DNA of 47,062 nt from Saccoglossus kowalevskii (Eukaryota > Hemichordata > Enteropneusta > Harrimaniidae): contig NW_003119269.1 in NCBI RefSeq assembly GCF_000003605.2, positions 1 through 47,062 on the forward strand. The letters are read 5' to 3'. Numbering within the stretch: the stretch's first letter is position 1; each line of letters starts with the position of its first letter. The position numbers and the translations under genes are program-made. Below, piece after piece: positions 1-13,850 of this stretch. The notes under the pieces were generated by a model. The model saw nothing but the letters and a program-made list of their open reading frames with translations, was not told the DNA's origin and searched no databases.

Positions 1-2100
1 GGATACACTGCGTCACTGATGAAAATACAGTCACAGAATACACTGCATCACTCATGGAAATACAGTCACAAGATACACTGCATCACTCATAGAAATACAG
101 TCACAAGATACACTGCGTCACTCATGAAAATACAGTCACAGGATACACTGCATCACTCATAGAAATACAGTCACAGGATACACTGCATCACTCATGTAAA
201 TACAGTCACAGAATACACTGCATCACTCATAGAAATACAGTCACAGGATACACTGCATCACTCATGTAAATACAGTCACAGAATACACTGCATCACTCAT
301 AGAAATACAGTCACAAGATACACTGCGTCACTCATGAAAATACAGTCTCAGAATACACTGCATCACTCATAGAAATACAGTCACAGGATACACTGCATCA
401 CTCATAGAAATACAGTCACAGGATACACTGCGTCACCCCTGAAAATACAGTCTCAGGATACACTGCATCACTTATCAAAATACAGTCACAGGATACACTG
501 CATCACTCATAGAAATACAGTCACAGGATACACTGCATCACTCATAGAAATACAGTCACAGGATACACTGCGTCACTCATGGAAATACAGTCTCAGGATA
601 CACTGCATCACTTATAGAAATACAGTCACAGGATACACTGCATCACTCATAGAAATGCAGTCAGAGGATACACTGCATCACTTATGGGAATACAGTCACA
701 TGATACACTGCATCACTCATAGAAATACAGTCACAGGATACACTGCATAACTCAGAGAAATACAGTCACAAAATACACTGCATCACTCATAGAAATACAG
801 TCACAGAATACACTGCATCACTCATAGAAATACATCACAAGATACACTGCATAACTCATAGAAATACAGTCATAGAATACACTGCATCACTCATAGAAAT
901 ACAGTCACAGGATACACTGCATCACTCATAGAAATACAGTCACAGGATACACTGCATCACTCATAGAAATGCAGTCAGAGGATACACTGCATCACTTATG
1001 GGAATACAGTCACAGGATACACTGCATCACTCATAGAAATACAGTCACAGGATACACTGCATCACTCATAGAAATACAGTCACAGAATACACTGCATCAC
1101 TCATAGAAATACAGTCACAGGATACACTGCATCACTCATAGAAATACAGTCACAGAATACACTGCATCACTCATAGAAATACAGTCACAAGATACACTGC
1201 ACCACTCATAGAAATACAGTCACAGAATACACTACATCACTCATAGAAATACAGTCACAGGATACTTTGCATCACTCACAGAAATACAGTCACAGAATAC
1301 ACTGCATCACTCATAGAAACACAGTCACTGGATACACTGCATCACTCATAGAAATGTAGTCAGAGGATACACTGCATCACTTATGGGAATACAGTCACAG
1401 GATACACTGCATCACTCATGACAATACAGTCACAGGATACACTGCATCACTAATATAAATACAGTCACAGAATACACTGCATCACTCATAGAAATACAGT
1501 CACAAGATACACTCCATCACGTATAGAAATACAGTCACAAGATACACTGCATCACTCATAGAAATACAGTCACAGGATACACTGCATCACTAATATAAAT
1601 ACAGTCACAGAATACACTGCATCACTCATAGAAATACAGTCACAGGATACACTGCATCACTCATAGAAATACAGTCACAGAATACACTGCATCACTCATA
1701 GGAATACAGTCACAAGATACACTGCATCACTCATAGAAATACAGTCACAGAATACACTGCATCACTCATAGAAATACAGTCACAGGATACACTGCATCAC
1801 TCATAGAAATACAGTCACAGGATACACTGCATCACTCATAGAAATACAGTCACAAGATACACTGCGTCACTCATGAAAATACAGTCTCAGAATACACTGC
1901 ATCACTCATAGAAATACAGTCACAGGATACACTGCATCACTCATAGAAATACAGTCACAGGATACACTGCATCACTCATAGAAATACAGTCACAGAATAC
2001 ACTGCATCACTCATAGGAATACAGTCACAAGATACACTGCATCACTCATAGAAATACAGTCACAGAATACACTGCATCACTCATAGAAATACAGTCACAG
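1..2100 (+). repeat. Diverse array block, left edge
   Basis: This block mixes many unit variants: gcgtcactcatgaaa, catgtaaat, cttatggg, taatataaat and gaaacacagtcactgg. Its first part (about 1-740) is a copy of 12,596-13,250, with one extra 70-bp step: catgtaaat occurs at about 193 and again at 263, but only once near 12,790. The stretch 431 to about 900 also matches 30,273-30,740 at a constant offset of 29,842 bp, including the rare gcataactcagag unit (745 and 30,587). It contains a cgtcacccct landmark at 431, a gaaatgtagt landmark at 1,351, and a private one-base loss near 833 (tacatcac). Confidence 0.85.
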
Positions 2101-4190
2101 GATACACTGCATCACTCATAGAAATACAGTCACAGGATACACTGCATCACTCATAGAAATACAGTCACAGGATACACTGCATCACTCATAGAAATACAGT
2201 CACACGATACACTGCATCACTCATAGAAATACAGTCACAGAATACACTGCATCACTCATAGAAATACAGTCACACGATACACTGCATCACTCATAGAAAT
2301 ACAGTCACAGAATACACTGCATCACTCATAGAAATACAGTCACACGATGCACTGCATCACTCATAGAAATACAGTCACAGGATACACTGCATCACTCATA
2401 GAAATACAGTCACAGAATACACTGCATCACTCATAGAAATACAGTCACACGATACACTGCATCACTCATAGAAATACAGTCACAGGATACACTGCATCAC
2501 TCATAGAAATACAGTCACAGGATACACTGCATCACTCATAGAAATACAGTCACAGGATACACTGCATCACTCATAGAAATACAGTCACAGGATACACTGC
2601 ATCACTCATAGAAATACAGTCACAGGATACACTGCATCACTCATAGAAATACAGTCACAGGATACACTGCATCACTCATAGAAATACAGTCACAGGATAC
2701 ACTGCATCACTCATAGAAATACAGTCACAGGATACACTGCATCACTCATGGAAATACAGTCACACGATACACTGCATCACTCATAGAAATACAGTCACAC
2801 GATACACTGCATCACTCATAGAAATACAGTCACAGGATACACTGCATCACTCATAGAAATACAGTCACACGATACACTGCATCACTCATAGAAATACAGT
2901 CACAGGATACACTGCATCACTCATAGAAATACAGTCACACGATACACTGCATCACTCATAGAAATACAGTCACAGGATACACTGCATCACTCATAGAAAT
3001 ACAGTCACACGATACACTGCATCACTCATAGAAATACAGTCACAGGATACACTGCATCACTCATAGAAATACAGTCACACGATACACTGCATCACTCATA
3101 GAAATACAGTCACAGGATACACTGCGTCACTCATAGAAATACAGTCACATGATACACTGCGTCACTCATAGAAATACAGTCACATGATACACTGCATCAC
3201 TCATAGAAATACAGTCACAGGATACACTGCATCACTCATAGAAATACAGTCACAGGATACACTGCATCACTCATAGAAATACAGTCACAGGATACACTGC
3301 ATCACTCATAGAAATACAGTCACAGGATACACTGCATCACTCATAGAAATACAGTCACAGGATACACTGCATCACTCATAGAAATACAGTCACAGGATAC
3401 ACTGCATCACTCATAGAAATACAGTCACATGATACACTGCATCACTCATAGAAATACAGTCACAGGATACACTGCATCACTCATAGAAATACAGTCACAC
3501 GATACACTGCATCACTCATAGAAATACAGTCACAGGATACACTGCATCACTCATAGAAATACAGTCACAGGATACACTGCATCACTCATAGAAATACAGT
3601 CACAGGATACACTGCATCACTCATAGAAATACAGTCACAGGATACACTGCATCACTCATAGAAATACAGTCACAGGATACACTGCATCACTCATAGAAAT
3701 ACAGTCACAGGATACACTGCATCACTCATAGAAATACAGTCACAGGATACACTGCATCACTCATAGAAATACAGTCACAGGATACACTGCATCACTCATA
3801 GAAATACAGTCACAGGATACACTGCATCACTCATAGAAATACAGTCACAGGATACACTGCATCACTCATAGAAATACAGTCACAGGATACACTGCATCAC
3901 TCATAGAAATACAGTCACAGGATACACTGCATCACTCATAGAAATACAGTCACAGGATACACTGCATCACTCATAGAAATACAGTCACACGATACACTGC
4001 ATCACTCATAGAAATACAGTCACAAGATACACTGCATCACTCATAGAAATACAGTCACAGGATACACTGCATCACTCATAGAAATACAGTCACAGGATAC
4101 ACTGCATCACTCATAGAAATGCAGTCACAGGATACACTGCATCACTCATAGAAATACAGTCACAGGATACACTGCATCACTCATAGAAAT
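2101..4190 (+). repeat. Nearly uniform array block I
   Basis: About 60 units almost identical to the consensus; the main difference is the base at unit position 35 (g, c or t). From about 2,200 to 2,450 cacacg units largely alternate with cacagaatac units. From about 2,826 to 3,110 cacagg and cacacg alternate strictly, giving 70-bp dimers. Two adjacent gcgtcac/cacatg units lie at 3,121-3,190 and resemble those near 19,110. No indel occurs in the block. This is what recent local amplification would leave; that reading is inference. Confidence 0.85.
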
Positions 4191-4692
4191 ACAGTCACAG
4201 AATACACTGCATCACTCATAGAAATACAGTCACAGGATACACTGCATCACTCATAGAAATACAGTCACAGGATACACTGCATCACTCATAGAAATGCAGT
4301 CACAGAATACACTGCATCACTCATAGAAATACAGTCACAGGATACACTGCATCACTCATAGAAATACAGTCACAGGATACACTGCGTCACTCATGAAAAT
4401 ACAGTCACAGGATACACTGCATCACTCATAGAAATACAGTCACAGGATACACTCCATCACTCATGGAAATACACTCACAGAAAACACTGCATCATTCATG
4501 GAAATACAGTCACAAAATACACTGCATCACTCATAGAAATACAGTCACAGGATATACACTCCATCACTCATGGAAATACAGTCACAGGATACACTGCATC
4601 ACTCATGGAAATACAGTCACAGAATACACTGCATCACTCATAGAAATACAGTCACATGATACACTGCATCACTCATAGAAATACAGTCACAG

Positions 4693-4725
4693 GATACACT
4701 GCATTTCATAAAAATACAGTCACAG
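4693..4725 (+). repeat. 33-bp unit, with 37-bp partner upstream
   Basis: Two bases shorter than the consensus (gcatttcataaaa in place of gcatcactcatagaaa). The 37-bp unit (gatatacactcc) begins at 4,551, 142 bp upstream. Followed by an accgcatc unit and an acggcatcactcaagg unit; no 34-bp unit. Confidence 0.93.
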
Positions 4726-5670
4726 GATACACCGCATCACTCATGGAAATACAGTCACAGAATACACTGCATCACTCATGGAAATACAGTCACAGGATAC
4801 ACGGCATCACTCAAGGAAATACAGTCACAGAATACACTGCATCACTCATGGAAATACAGTTACAGGATACACTGCATCACTCATAGAAATACAGTCACAA
4901 GATACACAGCATCACTCATAGAAATACAGTCACATGATACACTGCATCACTCATAGAAATACAGTCACAGAATACACTGCATCACTCATAGAAATACAGT
5001 CACAGGATACACTGCATCACTCATAGAAATACAGTCACAGGATACACTACATCACTCATAGAAATACAGTCACAAGATACACTGCATCACTCATAGAAAG
5101 ACAGTCACAGAATACACTGCATCACTCATAGAAATACATTCACAGGATACACTGCATCACTCATAGAAATACAGTCACAGAATATACTGCATCACTCATA
5201 GAAATACAGTCACAGGATACACTGCATCACTCATAGAAATACAGTCACAGGATACACTGCATCACTCATAGAAATACAGTCACAGGATACACTGCATCAC
5301 TCATAGAAATACAGTCACAGAATACACTGCATCACTCATAGAAATACAGTCACAGGATACACTGCATCACTCATAGAAAGACAGTCACAGGATACACTAC
5401 ATCACTCAGAAATACAGTCACAGAATACACTGCATCACTCATAGAAATACAGTCACAGGATACACTGCATCACTCATAGAAATACAGTCACAGGATACAC
5501 TGCATCACTCATAGAAATACAGTCACAGGATATACACTCCATCACTCATGGAAATACAGTCACAGAATACACTGCATCACTCATAGAAATACAGTCACAT
5601 GATACACTGCATCACTCATAGAAATACAGTCACAGGATACACTGCATCACTCATAGAAATACAGTCACAG

Positions 5671-5703
5671 GATACACTGTATTTCATAAAAATACAGTCA
5701 CAG
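5671..5703 (+). repeat. 33-bp unit with both partners
   Basis: Variant ctgtatttcat. It is the only copy having both the 37-bp unit 142 bp upstream (5,529) and the 34-bp unit (catggaatac) 84 bp downstream (5,755), so it combines features of the two cassette types. Confidence 0.93.
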
Positions 5704-6474
5704 GATACACCGCATCACTCATGGAAATACAGTCACAGAATACACTGCATCACTCATGGAATACAGTCACAGGATACACTGCATCACTCAAGGAAATACA
5801 GTCACAGAATACACTGCATCACTTATGGAAATACAGTCACAGGATACACTGCATCACTCATGGAAATACAGTCACAGAATACACTGCATCACTCATAGAA
5901 ATACAGTCACATGATACACTGCATCACTCATAGAAATACAGTCACAGAATACACTGCATCACTCATAGAAATACAGTCACAGGATACACTGCATCACTCA
6001 TAGAAATACAGTCACAGGATACACTGCATCACTCATAGAAATACAGTCACAGGATACACTGCATCACTCATAGAAATGCAGTCACAGAATACACTGCATC
6101 ACTCATAGAAATACAGTCACAGGATACACTGCATCACTCATAGAAATACAGTCACAGGATACACTGCGTCACTCATGAAAATACAGTCACAGGATACACT
6201 GCATCACTCATAGAAATACAGTCACAGGATACACTCCATCACTCATGGAAATACACTCACAGAAAACACTGCATCATTCATGGAAATACAGTCACAAAAT
6301 ACACTGCATCACTCATAGAAATACAGTCACAGGATATACACTCCATCACTCATGGAAATACAGTCACAGGATACACTGCATCACTCATGGAAATACAGTC
6401 ACAGAATACACTGCATCACTCATAGAAATACAGTCACATGATACACTGCATCACTCATAGAAATACAGTCACAG

Positions 6475-6507
6475 GATACACTGCATTTCATAAAAATACA
6501 GTCACAG
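6475..6507 (+). repeat. 33-bp unit, duplicate of the 4,693 copy
   Basis: 37-bp unit at 6,333. It differs from the copy at 4,693 by a private one-base gain in the second catgg unit downstream (near 6,558). Confidence 0.93.
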
Positions 6508-7276
6508 GATACACCGCATCACTCATGGAAATACAGTCACAGAATACACTGCATCACTCCATGGAAATACAGTCACAGGATACACGGCATCACTCAAGGA
6601 AATACAGTCACAGAATACACTGCATCACTCATGGAAATACAGTTACAGGATACACTGCATCACTCATAGAAATACAGTCACAAGATACACAGCATCACTC
6701 ATAGAAATACAGTCACATGATACACTGCATCACTCATAGAAATACAGTCACAGAATACACTGCATCACTCATAGAAATACAGTCACAGGATACACTGCAT
6801 CACTCATAGAAATACAGTCACAGGATACACTACATCACTCATAGAAATACAGTCACAAGATACACTGCATCACTCATAGAAAGACAGTCACAGAATACAC
6901 TGCATCACTCATAGAAATACATTCACAGGATACACTGCATCACTCATAGAAATACAGTCACAGAATATACTGCATCACTCATAGAAATACAGTCACAGGA
7001 TACACTGCATCACTCATAGAAATACAGTCACAGGATACACTGCATCACTCATAGAAATACAGTCACAGGATACACTGCATCACTCATAGAAATACAGTCA
7101 CAGAATACACTGCATCACTCATAGAAATACAGTCACAGGATACACTGCATCACTCATAGAAAGACAGTCACAGGATACACTACATCACTCAGAAATACAG
7201 TCACAGAATACACTGCATCACTCATAGAAATACAGTCACAGGATACACTGCATCACTCATAGAAATACAGTCACAG

Positions 7277-7313
7277 GATATACACTCCATCACTCATGGA
7301 AATACAGTCACAG
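7277..7313 (+). repeat. 37-bp unit lacking its 33-bp partner
   Basis: gatatacactcc with two extra bases. It is the only one of seven 37-bp units (4,551, 5,529, 6,333, 7,277, 15,747, 18,232, 38,419) not followed by a 33-bp unit 142 bp later. Uniform block II begins directly after it, so the cassette seems cut here. Confidence 0.9.
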
Positions 7314-7345
7314 AATACACTGCATCACTCATAGAAATACAGTCA

Positions 7346-10080
7346 CATGATACACTGCATCACTCATAGAAATACAGTCACAGGATACACTGCATCACTC
7401 ATAGAAATACAGTCACAGGATACACTGCATCACTCATAGAAATACAGTCACACGATACACTGCATCACTCATAGAAATACAGTCACACGATACACTGCAT
7501 CACTCATAGAAATACAGTCACAGGATACACTGCATCACTCATAGAAATACAGTCACAGGATACACTGCATCACTCATAGAAATACAGTCACAGGATACAC
7601 TGCATCACTCATAGAAATACAGTCACAGGATACACTGCATCACTCATAGAAATACAGTCACAGGATACACTGCATCACTCATAGAAATACAGTCACAGGA
7701 TACACTGCATCACTCATAGAAATACAGTCACAGGATACACTGCATCACTCATAGAAATACAGTCACAGGATACACTGCATCACTCATAGAAATACAGTCA
7801 CAGGATACACTGCATCACTCATAGAAATACAGTCACACGATACACTGCATCACTAATAGAAATACAGTCACAGGATACACTGCATCACTTATGGCAATAC
7901 AGTCACAGGATACACTGCATCACTTATAGAAATACAGTCACAGGATACACTGCATCACTCATAGAAATACAGTCACACGATACACTGCATCACTCATAGA
8001 AATACAGTCACAGGATACACTGCATCACTCATAGAAATACAGTCACAGGATACACTGCATCACTTATAGAAATACAGTCACAGGATACACTGCATCACTC
8101 ATAGAAATACAGTCACAGGATACACTGCATCACTCATAGAAATACAGTCACAGGATACACTGCATCACTCATAGAAATACAGTCACAGGATACACTGCAT
8201 CACTCATAGAAATACAGTCACAGGATACACTGCATCACTCATTGAAATACAGTCACAGGATACACTGCATCACTCATAGAAATACAGTCACAGAATACAC
8301 TGCATCACTCATAGAAATACAGTCACAGAATACACTGCATCACTCATAGAAATACAGTCACAGGATACACTGCATCACTCATAGAAATACAGTCACAGGA
8401 TACACTGCATCACTCATAGAAATACAGTCACAGGATACACTGCATCACTCATTGAAATACAGTCACAGGATACACTGCATCACTCATAGAAATACAGTCA
8501 CAGAATACACTGCATCACTCATAGAAATACAGTCACAGGATACACTGCATCACTCATAGAAATACAGTCACAGGATACACTGCATCACTCATAGAAATAC
8601 AGTCACAGGATACACTGCATCACTCATTGAAATACAGTCACAGGATACACTGCATCACTCATAGAAATACAGTCACAGAATACACTGCATCACTCATAGA
8701 AATACAGTCACAGAATACACTGCATCACTCATAGAAATACAGTCACAGGATACACTGCATCACTCATAGAAATACAGTCACAGGATACACTGCATCACTC
8801 ATAGAAATACAGTCACAGGATACACTGCATCACTCATAGAAATACAGTCACAGGATACACTGCATCACTCATTGAAATACAGTCACAGGATACACTGCAT
8901 CACTCATTGAAATACAGTCACAGAATACACTGCATCACTCATAGAAATACAGTCACATGATACACTGCATCACTCATAGAAATACAGTCACAGGATACAC
9001 TGCATCACTCATTGAAATACAGTCACAGGATACACTGCATCACTTATAGAAATACAGTCACAGGATACACTGCATCACTCATAGAAATACAGTCACATGA
9101 TACACTGCATCACTCATAGAAATACAGTCACAGGATACACTGCATCACTCATTGAAATACAGTCACAGGATACACTGCATCACTTATAGAAATACAGTCA
9201 CAGGATACACTGCATCACTCATTGAAATACAGTCACAGGATACACTGCATCACTTATAGAAATACAGTCACAGGATACACTGCATCACTCATAGAAATAC
9301 AGTCACAGGATACACTGCATCACTCATAGAAATACAGTCACAGGATACACTGCATCACTTATGGCAATACAGTCACAGGATACACTGCATCACTCATTGA
9401 AATACAGTCACAGGATACACTGCATCACTCATAGAAATACAGTCACAGGATACACTGCATCACTCATTGAAATACAGTCACAGGATACACTGCGTCACTC
9501 ATAGAAATACAGTCACAGGATACACTGCATCACTCATTGAAATACAGTCACAGGATACACTGCGTCACTCATAGAAATACAGTCACAGGATACACTGCAT
9601 CACTCATTGAAATACAGTCACAGGATACACTGCATCACTCATAGAAATACAGTCACAGGATACACTGCATCACTTATGAAAATACAGTCACAGGATACAC
9701 TGCATCACTCATAGAAATACAGTCACAGGATACACTGCATCACTCATTGAAATACAGTCACAGGATACACTGCGTCACTCATAGAAATACAGTCACAGGA
9801 TACACTGCATCACTCATTGAAATACAGTCACAGGATACACTGCATCACTCATAGAAATACAGTCACAGGATACACTGCATCACTTATGAAAATACAGTCA
9901 CAGGATACACTGCATCACTCATTGAAATACAGTCACAGGATACACTGCATCACTCATTGAAATACAGTCACAGGATACACTGCATCACTCATTGAAATAC
10001 AGTCACAGGATACACTGCATCACTCATAGAAATACAGTCACAGAATACACTGCATCACTCATAGAAATACAGTCACAAGA
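7346..10080 (+). repeat. Nearly uniform array block II with short sub-periods
   Basis: About 78 near-consensus units with no indel. The cattg variant appears at 8,240, 8,450, 8,625 and 8,870 (six-, five- and seven-unit spacing), then at 9,395, 9,465, 9,535, 9,605, 9,745 and 9,815, a 70-bp dimer rhythm with one position (about 9,675) replaced by cttatgaaa. cttatggcaa units sit near 7,890 and 9,360. The block ends where cttatgg and cacatg variants lead into the 33-bp unit at 10,184. Confidence 0.82.
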
Positions 10081-12590
10081 TACACTGCATCACTTATGGA
10101 AATACAGTCACAGAATACATTGCATCACTCATAGAAATACAGTCACATGATACACTGCATCACTCATAGAAATACAGTCACAGGATACACTGCATTTCAT
10201 AAAAATACAGTCACAGGATACACCGCATCACTCATGGAAATACAGTCACAGAATACACTGCATCACTCATGGAAATACAGTCACAGGATACACTGCATCA
10301 CTCATGGAAATACAGTCACAGGATACACTGCATCACTCATAGAAATACAATCACAAGATACACTGCATAACTCATAGAAATACAGTCATAGAATACACTG
10401 CATCACTCATAGAAATACAGTCACAGGATACACTGCATCACTCATAGAAATACAGTCACAGGATACACTGCATCACTCATAGAAATGCAGTCAGAGGATA
10501 CACTGCATCACTTATGGGAATACAGTCACAGGATACACTGCATCACTCATAGAAATACAGTCACAGGATACACTGCATCACTCATAGAAATACAGTCACA
10601 GAATACACTGCATCGCTCATAGAAATACAGTCACAGGATACACTGCATCACTCATAGAAATACAGTCACAGAATACACTGCATGACTCATAGAAATACAG
10701 TCACAAGATACACTGCACCACTCATAGAAATACAGTCACAGAATACACTACATCACTCATAGAAATACAGTCACAGGATACTTTGCATCACTCACAGAAA
10801 TACAGTCACAGAATACACTGCATCACTCATAGAAACATAGTCACTGGATACACTGCATCACTCATAGAAATGTAGTCAGAGGATACACTGCATCACTTAT
10901 GGGAATACAGTCACAGGATACACTGCATCACTCATGAAAATACAGTCACAGGATACACTGCATCACTAATGTAAATACAGTCACAGAATACACTGCATCA
11001 CTCATAGAAATACAGTCACAAGATACACTCCATCACGTATAGAAATACAGTCACAAGATACACTGCATCACTCATAGAAATACAGTCACAGGATACACTG
11101 CATCACTAATATAAATACAGTCACAGAATACACTGCATCACTCATAGAAATACAGTCACACGATACACTGCATCACTCATAGAAATACAGTCACAGAATA
11201 CACTGCATCACTCATAGAAATACAGTCACAAGATACACTGCATCACTCATAGAAATACAGTCACAAGATACACTGCATCACTCATAGAAATACAGTCACA
11301 GAATACACTGCATCACTCATAGAAATACAGTCACAGAATATACTGCATCACTAATAGAAATACAGTCACAAGATACACTGCATCACTCATAGAAATACAG
11401 TCACAAGATACACTGCATCACTCATAGAAATACAGTCACAGAATACACTGCATCACTCATAGAAATACTGTCACAGAATACACTGCATCACTAATAGAAA
11501 TACAGTCACAGAATACACTGCATCACTCATAGAAATACAGTCACAGGATACACTGCATCACTCATAGAAATGCAGTCACAGGATACACTGCATCACTTAT
11601 GGCAATACAGTCACAGGATACACTGCATCACTCATAGAAATACAGTCACAGGATACACTGCATAACTCATAGAAATACAGTCACAGGATACACTGCATCA
11701 CTTATGAAAATACAGTCACAGGATACACTGCATCACTCATAGAAATACAGTCACAGGATACACTGCATCACTTATGAAAATACAGTCACAGGATACACTG
11801 CATCACTCATAGAAATACAGTCACAGGATACACTGCATCACTCATAGAAATGCAGTCACAGGATACACTGCATCACTTATGGGAATACAGTCACAGGATA
11901 CACTGCATCACTTATGGGAATACAGTCACAGGATACACTGCATCACTCATAGAAATACAGTCACAGGATACACTGCATTACTCATGAAAATACAGTCACA
12001 GGATACACTGCATCACTAATGTAAATACAATCACAGAATACACTGCATCACTCATAGAAATACAGTCACAAGATACACTGAATCACTCATAGAAATACAG
12101 TCACAGGATACACTGCATTACTCATAGAAAGACAGTCACAGAATACACTGCATCACTCATTGAAATACAGTCACAGGATACACTGCATCACTCATAGAAA
12201 TACAGTCACAGAATATACTGCATCACTCATAGAAATACAGTCACAGGATACACTGCATCACTCATAGAAATACAGTCACAGAATACACTGCATCACTCAT
12301 AGAAATACAGTCACAGGATACACTGCATCACTCATAGAAAGACAGTCACAGGATACACTACATTACTCATAGAAATACAGTCACAGAATACACTGCATCA
12401 CTCATAGAAATACAGTCACAGGATACACTGCATCACTCATAGAAATACAGTCACAGAATACACTGCATCACTCATAGAAATACAGTCACAGGATAAACTG
12501 CATCACTCATAGAAATACAATCACAAGATACACTGCATCACTCATAGAAATACAGTCACAGAATACACTGCATCACTCATAGAAATACAG
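10081..12590 (+). repeat. Higher-order repeat copy C1
   Basis: A variant-rich block repeated downstream. Anchors are the 33-bp unit at 10,184, gaaatgtagt at 10,867, ctccatcacgtatag near 11,030 and gtaaatacaa at 12,021. The last three recur 3,080 bp (88 units) downstream (13,947 and 15,101 for the measured ones). Private changes include catgactcat near 10,683 and gaaacatagtc near 10,830, where other copies read gaaacacagtc. Confidence 0.85.
10184..10216 (+). repeat. 33-bp unit without length partners
   Basis: No 37-bp unit upstream and no 34-bp unit downstream. It is followed by three catgg units, then acaatcacaag and gcataac, the same tail as at 15,889 and 18,374. Confidence 0.92.
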
Positions 12591-13850
12591 TCACAGGATA
12601 CACTGCGTCACTCATGAAAATACAGTCACAGAATACACTGCATCACTCATGGAAATACAGTCACAAGATACACTGCATCAGTCATAGAAATACAGTCACA
12701 AGATACACTGCGTCACTCATGAAAATACAGTCACAGGATACACTGCATCACTCATAGAAATACAGTCACAGGATACACTGCATCACTCATGTAAATACAG
12801 TCACAGAATACACTGCATCACTCATAGAAATACAGTCACAAGATACACTGCGTCACTCATGAAAATACAGTCTCAGAATACACTGCATCACTCATAGAAA
12901 TACAGTCACAGGATACACTGCATCACTCATAGAAATACAGTCACAGGATACACTGCGTCACCCCTGAAAATACAGTCTCAGGATACACTGCATCACTTAT
13001 CAAAATACAGTCACAGGATACACTGCATCACTCATAGAAATACAGTCACAGGATACACTGCATCACTCATAGAAATACAGTCACAGGATACACTGCGTCA
13101 CTCATGGAAATACAGTCTCAGGATACACTGCATCACTTATAGAAATACAGTCACAGGATACACTGCATCACTCATAGAAATGCAGTCAGAGGATACACTG
13201 CATCACTTATGGGAATACAGTCACATGATACACTGCATCACTCATAGAAATACAGTCACAGGATACACTGCATCACTCATAGAAATACAGTCACAGAATA
13301 CACTGCATCACTCATAGAAATACAGTCACAAGATACACTGCATCACTCATAGAAATACAGTCACAAGATACACTGCATCACTCATAGAAATACAGTCACA
13401 GAATACACTGCATCACTCATAGAAATACAGTCACAGAATACACTGCATCACTCATAGAAATACAGTCACAGGATACACTGCATAACTCATAGAAATACAG
13501 TCACAGGATACACTGCATCACTCATTGAAATACAGTCACAGGATACACTGCATCACTCATTGAAATACAGTCACAGAATATACTGCATCACTCATAGAAG
13601 TACAGTCACAGAATACACTGCATCACTCATAGAAATACAGTCACAGGATACACTGCATCACTCATAGAAGTACAGTCACAGAATACACTGCATCACTCAT
13701 AGAAATACAGTCACAGGATACACTGCATCACTCATAGAAATACAGTCACAGAATACACTGCATCACTCATAGAAATACAGTCACAAGATACACTGCATCA
13801 CTCATAGAAATACAGTCACAGAATACACTGCATCACTCATAGAAATACAG
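12591..13850 (+). repeat. Copy of the left-edge block and linker
   Basis: From 12,596 to about 13,250 this copies 1-740: gcgtcactcatgaaa at 12,606 corresponds to 11, and cgtcacccct at 12,956 to 431. The two landmarks are 350 bp apart here and 420 bp apart at the left edge, the difference being two units. The rest (gcataac, cattg, catagaagtac units) recurs near 33,590-34,010 and 36,390-36,800. Confidence 0.82.

Larger units (their letters stand above)
4200..7345 (+). repeat. Tandem higher-order duplication, period about 1,782 bp
   Basis: Two neighbouring copies share a long list of rare variants at a constant offset. Examples: gaaatgcagtcacagaatac at 4,291 and 6,073; tacactcacagaaaacac near 4,470 and 6,252; the 37-bp unit at 4,551 and 6,333; the 33-bp unit at 4,693 and 6,475. 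After a private one-base insertion near 6,558 the offset becomes 1,783 (gaaatacattcac at 5,131 and 6,914; the two-base loss cactcagaaat at 5,400 and 7,183). Later it drops to 1,748, so the second copy lost one 35-bp unit before 7,277. The first copy carries an additional 33-bp unit at 5,671. Confidence 0.87.
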
